Shown piece by piece: positions 11,705 to 23,866 of a DNA stretch of 64,000 nt. The stretch covers positions 610,081 to 674,080 of the forward strand of contig CM018606.1 in the NCBI GenBank assembly GCA_009192285.1, in the 5' to 3' direction. The notes under the pieces are model-generated. The model was not told where the DNA came from. It saw only the letters and a list, made by a program, of their open reading frames with translations, and ran no database searches. Each line of letters begins with the position of its first letter. Within the stretch, counting starts at the first letter, position 1. The stretch is from Morchella semilibera (lineage: Eukaryota > Ascomycota > Pezizomycetes > Pezizales > Morchellaceae). The translations under genes and the position numbers were made by a program.

Positions 11705-14700
11705 ATGAAGATATTTACCAAACTCATCTTTCGTGTCCGAGGCATTCCTCACAGCGCAACACTCAGCGATCTTCGCCGCACCCTTTGCCCCGATGACCCG
11801 GAAACTACCATTCGAGCTACGTTTTCTCCGTCGCCTTACGACCGTAACCGCAAAACCGCACTTGTCCAGTTCGACCCCCGCCACCCGGAATACCTGGACA
11901 CAGTTGTCGCTGGCGCTACGAAGAATCACCAGATGGAGATGTTGATGGATCAACAACCAGACTTTTGTGCGGACATTGTTGTGGATACAGAGTTCAATGG
12001 TCTTACGCAGATGTATGCAACGCCGCCTAGCGCGAAGATAAACGCTGAGTATGATAGTTTCCTATATACATGCATCTATGCCCTTGTGAGATGGAAACAA
12101 GTCAACTGACTGGGATATAGCGTGGTTGCGGTAACGGGGCTTACCGGGCATGCGTTTGGTTCGTGGAGGGGCGAGGGCGCTCTGGGGAGGATGTGGCTGA
12201 GAGAATTTCTAGCGGTGGATTTGCCAAACTGTAGGACGATGACCTATGGGTACGATTCGAAGCTCCTTAGGAAGGGCGTGCATGAAGTTAAGAGTTACAA
12301 AATCCGGCTCCTGGATGATTTAAAGATGGCAAGGACCTCAGATGAGGTAAGCGATGGAGTTTCTTTTGACTTTTGAATGACCCCATCCAGTCCAGTCAAA
12401 CCGTCCTCTTTAGTCGGTGGGGGGGGGGGGGGGGGGGGTTTATAGTCCCTCACAAGTTCCCAAACCATGCGCCAGAGTGTCCTCATATTGTATCCTGAGT
12501 TAAATAGTATGGGTAAATGAAGACGGATAATCTTTATTCCTGCTCAGGTACATATATATATCTGGGAATCGTTACTCACGAAGATAACCCAGGAACGTAA
12601 CCGACCGATAATATTTATCGGGCATAGCTTCGGGGGCATCATTATCGAACAGGTAATCTCATCTTAAGCCCACATACACTCCAAATTACCAGATTACTAA
12701 ATGCGCCATAGGCTCTGGTTCACAGCTCCCTAGCTACTTCTGACCCCGCTCTGAACGCCATTTCCGCCTCCACACATGCAATTATGTTCTTTGGAACACC
12801 GCATCGTTGCTTCCCCGTTGACGACATCATCAAGATAATAGACCCCCCGGAAAACGTGGAGCGTGTGAGCCTTGTGCAATCAATTAACAGCATGTCTGGC
12901 GGGGATCTTGAGCGGTTCGGCAGGTTTGTAGCCGAGGCGAGAATTCCTGTCATCAGCTTTTATGAGAGGTTGGAGAGCAGGAAAGTTATTAAGGTACGTG
13001 CATTGTATTACCTATTGCCGATTTTAATTCTACCTCAAACCCTATCAGAACCAAAACACACCCATACTCTCCTTATTTCTCTCCACTTTTTATCTCTATC
13101 AAGATAACGTGATAAATTGTGGCTGACTCTCCTGGAACAGGGTGATACAGGATGCGAGATGAGCGACAGAAATGCCACTTCAGTTGCCTCTGAGTCGTCG
13201 TTGTTAAACTTGGAGGGAGTGCGAGAGATCAAGGTGCCCTTGGAGGTAGATCGTACAGGGATCGTTAAGTTTGATAGTGTTGAGGATGAGGCATACCGGA
13301 GCGTAAGGTATTATTTGCAGGATTTCGAGAGCGAAATTATAAACGCAGAACAGGAGATGAAGAAGAAAAAAGGTAGGTCTCACCGCAGGAGGATATTCGC
13401 ATGTGGATCTGGACTATCAAGGTTGAAATTGACAGTCAATGTAGAGGCAGGAGCAGCTAACCCCGGAATCGTCGCTCCGATACAACCTAAAATGTTAAAC
13501 GACGCACCCGTATCGGTGGTGGTGGTTCCCTACAAAGAGGCTATGCAAAGAGCGAAAGACGAGCACGAAAGGCTCAAAATTCAGCTAAAAGCAAACCCCT
13601 GGGCCACAGCAGACGACCTAGCCGACATCTTCTGCGTTATAAAGCGAGCTGTCGATGATTCTGATATGACTGTGATAAAGCAGCTTATCACCGATGGTGT
13701 AGACTTAAATTATCCTCACGGAAATGATGGCTGGACACCGCTTGAGCATGCAGTACAGCAAAGTCACGAGCCTATGGTCAGGTTACTGCTTCAAGGTGGA
13801 GCTGACCCAGACTATGAAGGAAGAGCTCACTGGACTCCGCTGCTTCGTGCCATCAATAATGGTCACCTGCACCTGGCGAGTCTCTTAATTAAAGGAGGGG
13901 CTGACCCGGAAAAGCACCATATCGACGGGTGGACCCCACTGCAATGGGCGGCGAACAAGGGATTTGAGCCAATGGTTCTGATGCTTATTGAGAGGGGTGC
14001 CGATCCAGATCATGAGAGCACGTCACACTGGACGCCTTTGCTAAGGGCTATCGACTGTGGACACATACACATAGCCAAGTTGCTCATTGACAAGGCAGCG
14101 AACTCAAATAAGCACCACGAAGACGGTTGGACGCCCCTGCAATGGGCGGCGAAGAAGGGCTCAGAGGTTATGGTAAAGCTGTTGGTTGAGAGGGGCGCCG
14201 ATCCTGACCATGAGAGTACATCACATTGGACGCCTTTGCTAAGGGCTATCGACTGTGGACACATACACATAGCCAAGTTGCTCATTGACAAGGGGGCGGG
14301 CCCAGATAAGCACCACGAAGACGGTTGGACGCCCCTGCAATGGGCGGCGAAGAAGGGCTCAGAGGTTATGGTAAAGCTGTTGATTGAGAGGGGCGCCGAT
14401 CCTGACCATGAGAGTACATCACATTGGACGCCTTTGCTAAGGGCTATCGACTGTGGACACATACACATAGCCAAGTTGCTCATTGACAAGGCAGCGAACT
14501 CAAATAAGCACCACGAAGACGGTCGGACGCCCCTGCAATGGGCGGCGAAGAAGGGCTCAGAGGTTATGGTAAAGCTGTTGGTTGAGAGGGGCGCCGATCC
14601 TGACCATGAGAGTACATCACATTGGACGCCTTTGCTAAGGGCTATCGACTGTGGACACATACACATAGCCAAGTTGCTCATTGACAAGGCAGCGAACTCA

Positions 14701-15612
14701 AATAAGCACCACGAAGACGGTTGGACGCCCCTGCAATGGGCGGCGAAGAAGGGCTCAGAGGTTATGGTAAAGCTGTTGGTTGAGAGGGGCGCCGATCCTG
14801 ACCATGAGAGTACATCACATTGGACGCCTTTGCTAAGGGCTATCGACTGTGGACACATACACATACACATAGCCAAGTTGCTCATTGACAAGGGAGCGAA
14901 CCCAAATAAGCACCACGAAGACGGTTGGACGCCCCTGCAATGGGCGGCGAAGAAGGGCTCAGAGGTTATGGTAAAGCTGTTGATTGAGATGGGCGCCGAT
15001 CCTGACCATGAGAGTACATCACATTGGACGCCTTTGCTAAGGGCTATCGACTGTGGACACATACACATAGCCAAGTTGCTCATTGACAAGGCAGCGAACC
15101 CAAATAAGCACCACGAAGACGGTTGGACGCCCCTGCAATGGGCGGCGAAGAAGGGCTCAGAGGTTATGGTAAAGCTGTTGGTTGAGAGGGGCGCCGATCC
15201 TGACCATGAGAGTACATCACATTGGACGCCTTTGCTAAGGGCTATCGACTGTGGACACATAAACATAGCCAAGTTGCTCATTGACAAGGCAGCGAACCCA
15301 AATAAGCACCACGAAGACGGTTGGACGCCCCTGCAATGGGCGGCGATTAAGGGCTCAGAGGTTATGGTAAAGCTGTTGATTGAGAGGGGCGCCGATCCGG
15401 ATCATCAGAGTGCATCACATTGGACGCCTTTGCTAAGGGCTGTCGATTGTGGACACATACAGGTAGCCAATTTGCTCATTGACAAGGGAGCGAACCCAAA
15501 TAAGCACCATCAGGGCGCCGGTTGGACGCCTCTGAAATTGGCGACGAAGAAGGGCCCGGAGGTTATGGTAAAGATGTTGGTTGAGAGGGGAGCGATCTTG
15601 GACTCTGAGTAA
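11705..15612 (+). CDS. SesB-like alpha/beta hydrolase fused to ankyrin repeats
   Basis: Predicted 1127 residues from exons 11705-12048, 12121-12346, 12593-12652, 12712-12993 and 13141-15612; phases agree at every junction. Residues about 110-345 form an alpha/beta hydrolase of the SesB/DUF676 kind seen at the N-terminus of fungal NLR proteins: VVAVTGLTGHAFGSW, the MTYGYDSKLL strand, the nucleophile elbow FIGHSFGG (Ser202) and FFGTPHR. Where relatives have a DH..IVKF motif with the presumed catalytic His, this protein reads VDRTGIVKF (Arg342), so it may be inactive or altered. From about residue 460 there are about 19 ankyrin repeats in 66-residue double units (GWTPLQWAA / HWTPLLRA), the central ones nearly identical at DNA level. 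No NACHT or NB-ARC motif lies between hydrolase and ankyrins. A recognition or heterokaryon-incompatibility role is an inference from architecture. Confidence 0.88.
12419..12438 (+). repeat. Poly-G tract of 20 in intron 2
   Basis: Uninterrupted run of about 20 G inside the 246-nt second intron of the hydrolase-ankyrin gene, whose other introns are 58-147 nt. Such tracts change length easily and can form G-quadruplexes. Whether it affects splicing is unknown. Confidence 0.85.
14009..15490 (+). repeat. 198-bp tandem coding repeat (ankyrin pairs)
   Basis: Consecutive 198-bp units, each coding for two ankyrin repeats. The segment beginning GAGAGTACATCACATTGG recurs near 14210, 14408, 14606, 14804, 15008 and 15206, with diverged copies at about 14012 and 15404. 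Central copies differ by only a few bases. One unit is 204 bp long because an ACATAC-type hexamer is duplicated (HIHIHIAK instead of HIHIAK, near 14860). Confidence 0.93.
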
Positions 15613-18600
15613 CGTGTATGACGGAGGAATGTCTTGAACTTGGTCACGAGCGACTTTACTTTCCTATATAAATCGCACTACATTATACATTTACTCTCTT
15701 GCACAGACATGCTGTGCTGTTGACCTGTAGTTGTTTTTGGCATTATACATACATGTAGTACAGAAGGCAGACTTTACTAAGACGTTAGGCAAAGATATAT
15801 AATATAAGACAATTAAAATTCATGTATAATCCCATCTCTTTCTTCTTCGTCGTCATAATTATAAAATATATTAGAGGATCTGGAATAATATTATGTGCAT
15901 ATGAACCATCACTCACCCTTCTAGTCCTTTTGGTATCTGAGTTCTCCCTACAACATACCACTCCATGAAAAGAACTTTCCTCTAACTCTTTGGCGTATGC
16001 ATTTCCTTGACAAATTGCAAAGTAACTCAATAATTCTGATGCGTGGACGTCCCTATCTTTTTTAACAAAGCGCGGCCGCGGGTCATTACCAGTACTAGAT
16101 TTCTGAGGGACGTAGCCGCGTTCATAATAACCAAGCTACATGTATGGTGGGTTTCCACAAGTAAGCGAACATTCACCTTGCAACCAAAATTTGAATGGGA
16201 ATGCAACTTCAAAGACGTATTTCTCCACAAGCGCAAGGAGATGGAGCAAAAGAACCTTAGATATAGATTCTCCAGCTGTGATAGTACCTACGACTAAAAT
16301 GTCAGCTCGAGAGTGCGACTTTGAAATTTTGATGTTGTTAGGTGGTTTGCATGGTTACTACCCTCATGTTCAACTACTTGTGGTACCGTGCAATACTTAC
16401 TTATGTATTACTCACCATTCAGTGACGCAGTCTTTTGCGTGATTAGTATATACTTCCTCCGGGCATCCGTCCTATGTATCTCAGGTTTCATACCATATTA
16501 GAGAGGCTCTATATATTCTGAACTCGAATGCAGGGGGTAGATATCATGTGGGGATTCATATTTACATGTCTGAATCGAGACTACCCGACTCAAAGCTGTG
16601 GAGATATATGCCCTACTAATCCCCTGATAAGACCCTAGACCAACACAACCACCAAGTCTCCCGGAGCTCATAGCCTCTTGGGCGTATATAGTTTTCTGCG
16701 GTGGTACAGACGATGTTGCAGCCTAGCTATAGATTAAGGCTTCCAGGTCTCCTATCAGCAATTAAAGTTATGACCGGAATGGGCCTGGTCAGATATATAT
16801 GGCCGAGGAGATCTTAACATTAGGCTTACCTCTAGTCACTATTCCAGACATATATGTAGAATGTGTAGTATTTACTCGTGTACATGTATCTTTCGATTTC
16901 GATGTGAATCACGGTCGCATTCCGAGGTCGAATACGCAAGTCAATACAGGGTCGCTAGCGTAACGACTGGAACACGGAAGTGGATTTCTACCCATTTCCG
17001 GTACTGTACATATACGTGCGGAACATTCCGAATCTAGGGCAGAGCTTATTGCATATGCCGTCATCAGGATGATCTTTGCTTGTACGCGTACTCAAGTCAC
17101 GTGCCCTCTTCACATCCAATCAATCAACTCGTTTTCACATTCCTTCAGTTGGTCATTGCGTCCGAGTGATATTGTGTGACGCAGCCACACATCTGTCTTT
17201 TACTCTGTTCCGGGGCGAAAGACCCACCGTTTCCCAATTAAGGCAAACAGGTTCACATACCAGCTAGAATAGGAGGTGGGTATCGGGGAGCGGGGCGGGG
17301 TTTGGACTAACTAGGCAAGCTGGGATGATGTTAGATCAGGTTTGAATCTCCCGGAACATAAATAGCTCCAATAGAGCTGAGATTCAAGGACGAAATGGTA
17401 AAAGTTATTATTATTGGTTGTAACCAAGAAATTTAAGGCTACCAATTCCATTGATGTTGGCACATTTTCGCCACATGTTAATGTGCAAACAATGTGCACT
17501 TGTATGTATGACTAGAAAATAACCTTATCTAATTTAAACCAAATTGATAAATCTGGCCTCGTATTATTAGAGAGAGAGCCACTGGGAAGGTATTAAATAT
17601 TCTACTCTAGAATCTCATGAGTCACAGGCCTAGGCGCTGTAATATATAGTTTAAGTGTGCTATATATCACTTTTTCTCCGTGATCTCAGTTATGAGTTTG
17701 GTTAAGAATGAAAGAGCTATCGCTCGGGCAGATGACTTTTGCCAAATTCGCGAATTCCATCTTTCAGCTATCACTACATGTAGCCTTCTATGGTAATTGT
17801 TGTGAGTTCGTTGGCTGATCTGCTGTTCTTAGGGCCTGGAAAAAGTAAGATAATGTCCTTACTCTGAGGGCGCACGGTCCAGGCCACGAATTTGACAAGT
17901 CTCATCCGCCCAGGCGATAGATCCTCACTTCTGTACTTTCAACTTGATTCCAAAACGAGAATTAGAGCTGGTAGCCTGATCATGAAGCCTTAAGGGCGAC
18001 GTATTCGCACAGTTACCAGTTAATGGAATGGTTTAGTCGCGTCGCGTCGTACGTCTCTCTCCACAATATATTTATTCTAAGTGATGCAATTATATATATA
18101 TAGCTTCTAGCTAGTAGATTCCGCAATATGCACGTGGGTTTGAGCTAGCTCGCTAATTTCACGTTTTAACAGGCCCAAGCCTAGATTATAATGCATGATG
18201 TGCGAGTTCAACGTCCGTCGTCGATGAGGTATTCAGGTGGTGGCTTTGGGGCTGAGCCTCACCACGGTCGCGTAAAATGGACGGCATGCAGGAGGGTTAC
18301 ATGTAGTGTGGTGTCACATCCAGCCCCATTTGAAATGTATGCCAAGACAGCATAGCCTGATTGCTACATGTAGCTGTTCCACTGCATGGTGAATTAAATG
18401 TACTCTATATTATGCTATTTCCCGGATTTCCCATGAAATAAATCTATGAGTGATCGCCGGATTTGGGCTTTCTCGCCGGATTAATTCCATGAATTTAGTG
18501 GGAATTAACTGAACAGTTATATATGTACCACTGAAAAAGAAACATCTCTGACATTAGTATTCATAGCTTCACGATCATACATACATGAGGAATGGAAAGC

Positions 18601-18940
18601 AAGCTGTGATCACTGTTAGGTCTGTGTTCCCCCCCCCCCCACCTCCCCTCCACCCCCCCCCCCGCAAATTACTGGTTCAACCCCTGCTCCTACTCTGGGT
18701 ACTCTAGAGTACATCCCTCCTCCCACATACATAATTACCCGTGGGCGCCACTGCATGCATTCAAGTTATGCCCAGCAGTAGCAGTATCTACTCTACGGTT
18801 CGGTGTGTGTCATGTCAGCCCTATCTGCGGCTCAAGGGAACATCATCATCTTCCTCTTCTTCGACTTGCTTAATGAATGTACCTATTTCTGTTCTCTATA
18901 CACTCTTCATCTTCCTTGAACCTACTATTCTCCGTTCGTT
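15613..18940. other. Intergenic, no gene seen
   Basis: About 3.3 kb without a supportable gene. It holds several TACATGTA palindromes (near 15749, 16138, 16880, 17773, 18299 and 18364), one GAGTGATNNNNTRTGA motif at 17164-17179, and poly-C tracts near 18630-18662. Confidence 0.55.
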
Positions 18941-18979
18941 GATCCTCTTCCCCCCCCCTCTTCCCCTCCCCCCTCGGGG
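18941..18979 (+). promoter_or_regulatory. Pyrimidine-rich tract upstream of DUF3433 gene
   Basis: A C/T-rich stretch ending about 35 bp before the ATG at 19014. CT-rich tracts just upstream of the start are common in filamentous-fungal promoters and often mark the transcription start region. No TATA box is evident nearby. Confidence 0.4.
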
Positions 18980-19013
18980 ATTTCTCTGCTAGCTCTGCAG
19001 CTGGCCGTCATTC

Positions 19014-22000
19014 ATGATGAAGAGGACTATTAACCCCAAGAGCCTATATCACCATTATTTTCCCGTACCATCAACCCCCTCAGTAGATTTATCAGGTGTG
19101 CAGTCCCCCACAACCTACAGATATATCAACTGGCGCCCTTTTCCTATCCGTACACCCTTTTTAATATTTTTCATTGCACTGTGTGGCCTCCTCATCGTAC
19201 TTCTCTCTCTTATAACACGATCCTGTATTCCCGATGGCTGCTATATCTTTGGCCCGCACAGCGACACGGCGATTCCTTCGGCTACATCGTTCGTTTATAA
19301 TCAGCTTCCAACGGTAGTGTCTTTGATTCTTTCCCTCATCTGGGCGCTCCCACACCATGATATCCTCCGCCTGGAACCATATTTTCAGCTCAGTAAACCT
19401 GGTGGTGTCACGGCTAGAGAGAGTATGGCTATCGAGTATCCATACACCTTTGCACTTCTAGTTCCTCTGGATGCGTGGCGACGACGGTGAGTTTCAAGCC
19501 TATGCAAATATCTTAAATACAGTCGTTAAATAAAGGATGTGGGCTAAGAGTTGATGGAATATAGTCACTGGGCGGTTGTTCTCTCCTCATCAGTACTGCT
19601 GATCACGAATCTTGTTGTTGTACCGCTAATATCAGGTATATTCGAGGAGAAAGTTCTAGAAGAATCCCTTTCAGGAACAGGTACCCAGCTAGCAATCACA
19701 AATAATACGAACACGACACTGAGCACAAAATTCACATATTCGGCCTTTGACGCAGCATGGATGAGTGGTTCCCTCCCTCCATTTACGACAACAGAGTTTG
19801 CGTTGGCCCCGGTGAGACGGACTCATACAGACGGAAGTTGGGGAAAAGAGATATGGACCGTCAACACCGAGCTTTATGAGGCATCGCTGGATTGTGAGAC
19901 GGCTGGGAGTGTGAGGATAGGGTACACTGGGAACAGGAGTGTTAGTGTGAATGTGACTAGCGCCAACAGGAGAGAAACTGTGAGGTTCTGTGACCTGGAC
20001 GCCTGGTTTGATGGAAGGTTGAGCGATTCCGAGCTAGCATACTGTGATGAATATACGGAATTCATAACGCCATGGACCAGTATTGCATACCAGCTTCGCC
20101 TCGGTCGTTATCTATTTGCGTGGGCACGGGGTGGAGGTATTCCTAGAGGGAATGCTACTAGCAACTCCACGAGATATACGCTACCGCAAGAGATTAATGC
20201 GGTGTTCTGCGATACGAGGTATTGGCGGCAGGATGTTGAAGCAAATATAACAATACCTTCGGGAATTGTTCAACGTAAGGATGTCAGGAGAAAGGGCGAC
20301 CGGAGAGAATTTCCAATGTTTGGGAGCTTTGAGAGGAGCTTGAATGGAACGGTAGATGCGCCTTCAAGTGCACAATTTCGGGATCCCGTAAAGGGACAAC
20401 TTGTGGGCTTTGGATATAAGCCGGTACAGCCACCGGATGTTGATAATCAACTGCTTCAGAGGTTGGGGTCTAGACCGGAGGGGTGGGATGCATACTACCT
20501 GAGGGCCAATGGAAGTCGGAGCAGCGTCTACATGCAGAACAAGTATTCTCTGACAGGGTTCTCGTTATATAATGAAACGAATAACAAAACATTGGATCTC
20601 ATGCTAGGAAGAGAAAAGCTAATCAGTACTTATGAAAATGCGCTCAAGATGTTATTTGCGGTGGCGGTTAGTACTGAACTGGTAAATGAAACCGATTCGG
20701 TGACTGTGCCAGTGGTAAGAACGGTAGACACAAGGGGATTCGGGGTGAACAAAGCGTGGGCACAGGGCACACTTTCAGGACTCGCGTTTACAATGGTACT
20801 TGTTGTGGTCTTGATGGTGGTTCTGCAACGAAGACCATGCAACCTTGACGGCGAACCTAACAGTATTGCGGCAGCTCTCAGACTTCTATATCATAGTCCT
20901 GAATTGTGCAGAAAGCTTGAAAATTCAGAGTTTCACGCGCCAAGGCAGATACAGCAACTTCTTGATGATGGCGACGAGAGATACAAGCTCGAGCTTGTAC
21001 CAGGGGAAGGCCCACGAATAAGAGTTCTCGGTGGTAGAAGTGGCAGGGACTTCAAGAAATTACTCCCACCACCACCACCTGATGAATGCTACCCCGCTGC
21101 GTACAATCAAAAGCCCTGGGCGTTACGGATGATCCCAGGTGTTTCATTCCTGACATCATTTATTCTGGTCACCCTGATCCTTATTGCCACGTTCTCATAT
21201 GCCCGCACTCATGACGGTAAAATGAATCTTTATCCCTTATATATATTCCTCGGATGTTAACGCTTCTCCTGGGAACACTAGGTATCCCCATGCCCGGTTC
21301 GATCGGTTCATTTGCCTACAAGTTTCTTTTCAGTTATCTCCCACTTGCCGTTGGGATGGCTATTGAGCCGGTCCTCGTTACTCTAGGCGCCTCTCATGCA
21401 ATGATCGCTCCATACCGTGCACTTACGCGCGGAAGAGCCTATGCAGCTCGCTCGGTCACTATCGACTACGACAAATCCCCACCTCACTTCCAACTTATCC
21501 GCTCTTTGCGCTCTGGAAACTATGTACTGGCTTCTTTGACTCTATCAATACTCCTCAGCAACTTGCTCGCAGTAGCTCTGGTGGGCCTCTACTATGCCTC
21601 CGCAGCAAGCATAATCACTCCATACTCACTAAACATTGTCGGAGACTTCAACGCTACTGGAAATGAAATGTACTATCTTTTCGATAAAAACCTCGGGGTT
21701 CACCCCCGCAAACATGGACAACACAGGAGTACTATGTTATCCCACCCCCGTTTGCCCAGAATGCAAACGGTATGGAAGAAGAGTACCCCACACAGGCTAT
21801 AGGCGTGTCGGTGTCCTGCTCTCATGTTGCTCCTGATAGAATAACCTACTCTTGTGTGCCCTCCGGACTCAACATGAGCTATGAGGCATCTTCATGCCGT
21901 AGTATGGATCTGGGCGACTGGAACCATGTGTACATTCATGACCCATGCGGAACTTCCTCAACAAATTGGCTCCGCTACGCATGGAACAACCCTACGGGTG

Positions 22001-22893
22001 ACACAATCGTACGCACGACAAACTGTTCGGATTTCTTTTTCCCCATTTGGGTAGAGAGACCTATGGATCCGGAGCCGACAAACAGGACTGTCCCATGGAT
22101 CAATGATTTCAAGTCAGTGGTGATGAACTGCAGCGCGGTGGATGAAGTGAAAAATGTTACAGTTACAGTCAAAGATGGCCAAATACTTACATTGAAGCCC
22201 GTCAAAGATTATAGCAATGAGCAAATAGAGGAATTATATTCCGGAGATACGAAGGGCCTTAGCAATAGCTTTCTAACAACAATCGTAACCGCCATCGATA
22301 ATACAAGAACCAACAACTATATCGCTTGGTTCAACTATCTTATGTTCTCAACAAGCCCCGAACTTGCCTCTCCTACACTTTCACACCTTCCGGATTCAAC
22401 TTTTGTCTCGGAGGCATTTTCCAGAGTCTACTCCCGGCTCTTCGCTATCAATCTTCGTCTCTACGAATCGACCCTGATCTCTACCTCCGGGCGCGGTATT
22501 GAAGGAAGGGTTGACAGAGTGTTCGTCAGTACGCACTGGTTTATCGTGTCTATCGTTATCCTAGCATGGGCGGTGGTAACAATGGTACTACTATATGCAA
22601 GGGAGAGGGGAGTTAAAGGACAGATGCCGAGTAAGTTAGTCGGGGTGTGGGCGCATTTGTATCGGAGCAATGCAAAGGAGGAGTGTGCGGCTGTGGGGGG
22701 TTCGAATCCAAGTGAGAGAGGGAGTGAGCTTAGGAAGAGGAGGAATCGATATGGGTATGGGCCATTTGATGGTGGAAGACATGTTGGCGTATATCGGGAT
22801 GAAGGGCTGGAGGTGGGTGGTGGCTTGGAAATGGACAGGTGGAGAAATTGGGCAAGTATGGCGACTGATGAGGAAAGAAACCCATTAGCATAG
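19014..22893 (+). CDS. DUF3433-family membrane protein
   Basis: Large multi-pass membrane protein of a fungus-specific family with unknown function. Exons 19014-19486, 19565-21216 and 21282-22893 would give about 1245 residues, usual for the family. Typical landmarks: WRPFPIRTPFLIFFI (first membrane segment), ILRLEPYFQLS, then HWAVVLSSSVLLITN after intron 1. A long N-glycosylation-rich extracellular half follows, then a second half repeating the layout (FSYLPLAVGMAIEP, a second Cys- and N-glycan-rich ectodomain), and a final membrane segment STHWFIVSIVILAWAVVTMV before a basic tail. Around 21690-21703 the frame changes within a GGGG/CCCCC-rich stretch; the conserved TWTTQEYYVIPPPF lies one frame over from MYYLFDKNLG. 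No sensible intron fits (the gap is too short), so a one-base loss in a homopolymer, real or from sequencing, is likely. Confidence 0.85.
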
Positions 22894-23866
22894 AGAAAAG
22901 CAATTTTGATTCATGTAATAACGGCTTATTTATGTTGGTAGCGACTTTTTGTTATAAACAGGTGTTCTAGCGTAATAAAGGTGTTTTGGCGTGTTTTAAA
23001 CTGGTCCCGACAAAAGAAATAACATACTAGGTCTAGAAATTTTCCAAGAGAGTGTATCGAATCGACTTTTAGATGTAATTTTTGAATATGATTTTCAACC
23101 TTGTAAACCCTCCACGCAGCCAAACTATTGCTAGAATCACTGGGCTATTCTCCGGTTCGGTTCAGTTTTTGCTCTTTTAGTCTTGAGGAAGAAGTAGACA
23201 TACGAGACCTGATTAATTGACTAAACTACCTAGCATTTGGTATGCCTTATATAGTATACCGTACCAAAAAAGAGGAATCGAAGACAGAATGTACGGGTAT
23301 GAAGACGGAGAAGAAATTTGGGTTGAATTTGAGTTGAGATAGGCTTTTTCTTTTTGGGGTGCTTGCTTGGTGAATGATGAGGCTCGGGATAGTGAGCGCG
23401 CTAGGTCGGCTAGAATTGAGGAAGAGAAGTGTATGTAGCTTCTTTTTGTCAGGTTGAGGGAAGAGGGGAGGAAAAATTAGCCTGCTTCAGAGGGGGGCGG
23501 ATCTATTGCCATAGCCTAAGGGCTGGATGCAATTAATGATGTAAGCAAAAAAAAAAAAAAATAGTATACCGTGCCATCTTGAGCCGAGTGATCGCTTGTG
23601 AAGCATGCACTCATTTTGGGTACATAGCTGATTGATTGGTCTTGCTTGAATACGTTGTTGTGGTTGGTGTTACTTCCGAGCACAGTCAACCATTGTGCCC
23701 ATGGCCAGTGCTATATGTCCGGTACACATATATGTGACTGTCTTAAGCATATGGACATAATGTTGAGAGACTGAGATGAACGGTTGATAGAATATATATA
23801 ACAAAGCCTGCTACACATTTCTTTACCATATACTTAACTCTAGAAAGTACGTAGCTAATGGCCATC
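22894..23866. other. Intergenic between convergent genes
   Basis: The DUF3433 gene and the membrane-protein gene that follows point towards each other across this 1-kb spacer. It contains a direct repeat of TAGTATACCGT (about 23256 and 23563), an A-run at about 23548-23561 and one GAGTGATNNNNTRTGA motif at 23586-23601. No gene seen. Confidence 0.55.

Noticed and set aside
14010-15287. 425-codon open frame on the minus strand
   Set aside because: It is the antisense of the ankyrin repeats. It stays open because the same 198-bp unit is repeated, and its peptide is merely periodic.
14009-15490. Possible CRISPR-like or satellite array
   Set aside because: The repeat is a coding ankyrin array in one uninterrupted frame; there are no short spacers.
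22690-22705. GGTTCGAATCC resembling a tRNA T-loop
   Set aside because: It lies inside the DUF3433 coding exon, and no cloverleaf or A-box is present upstream.
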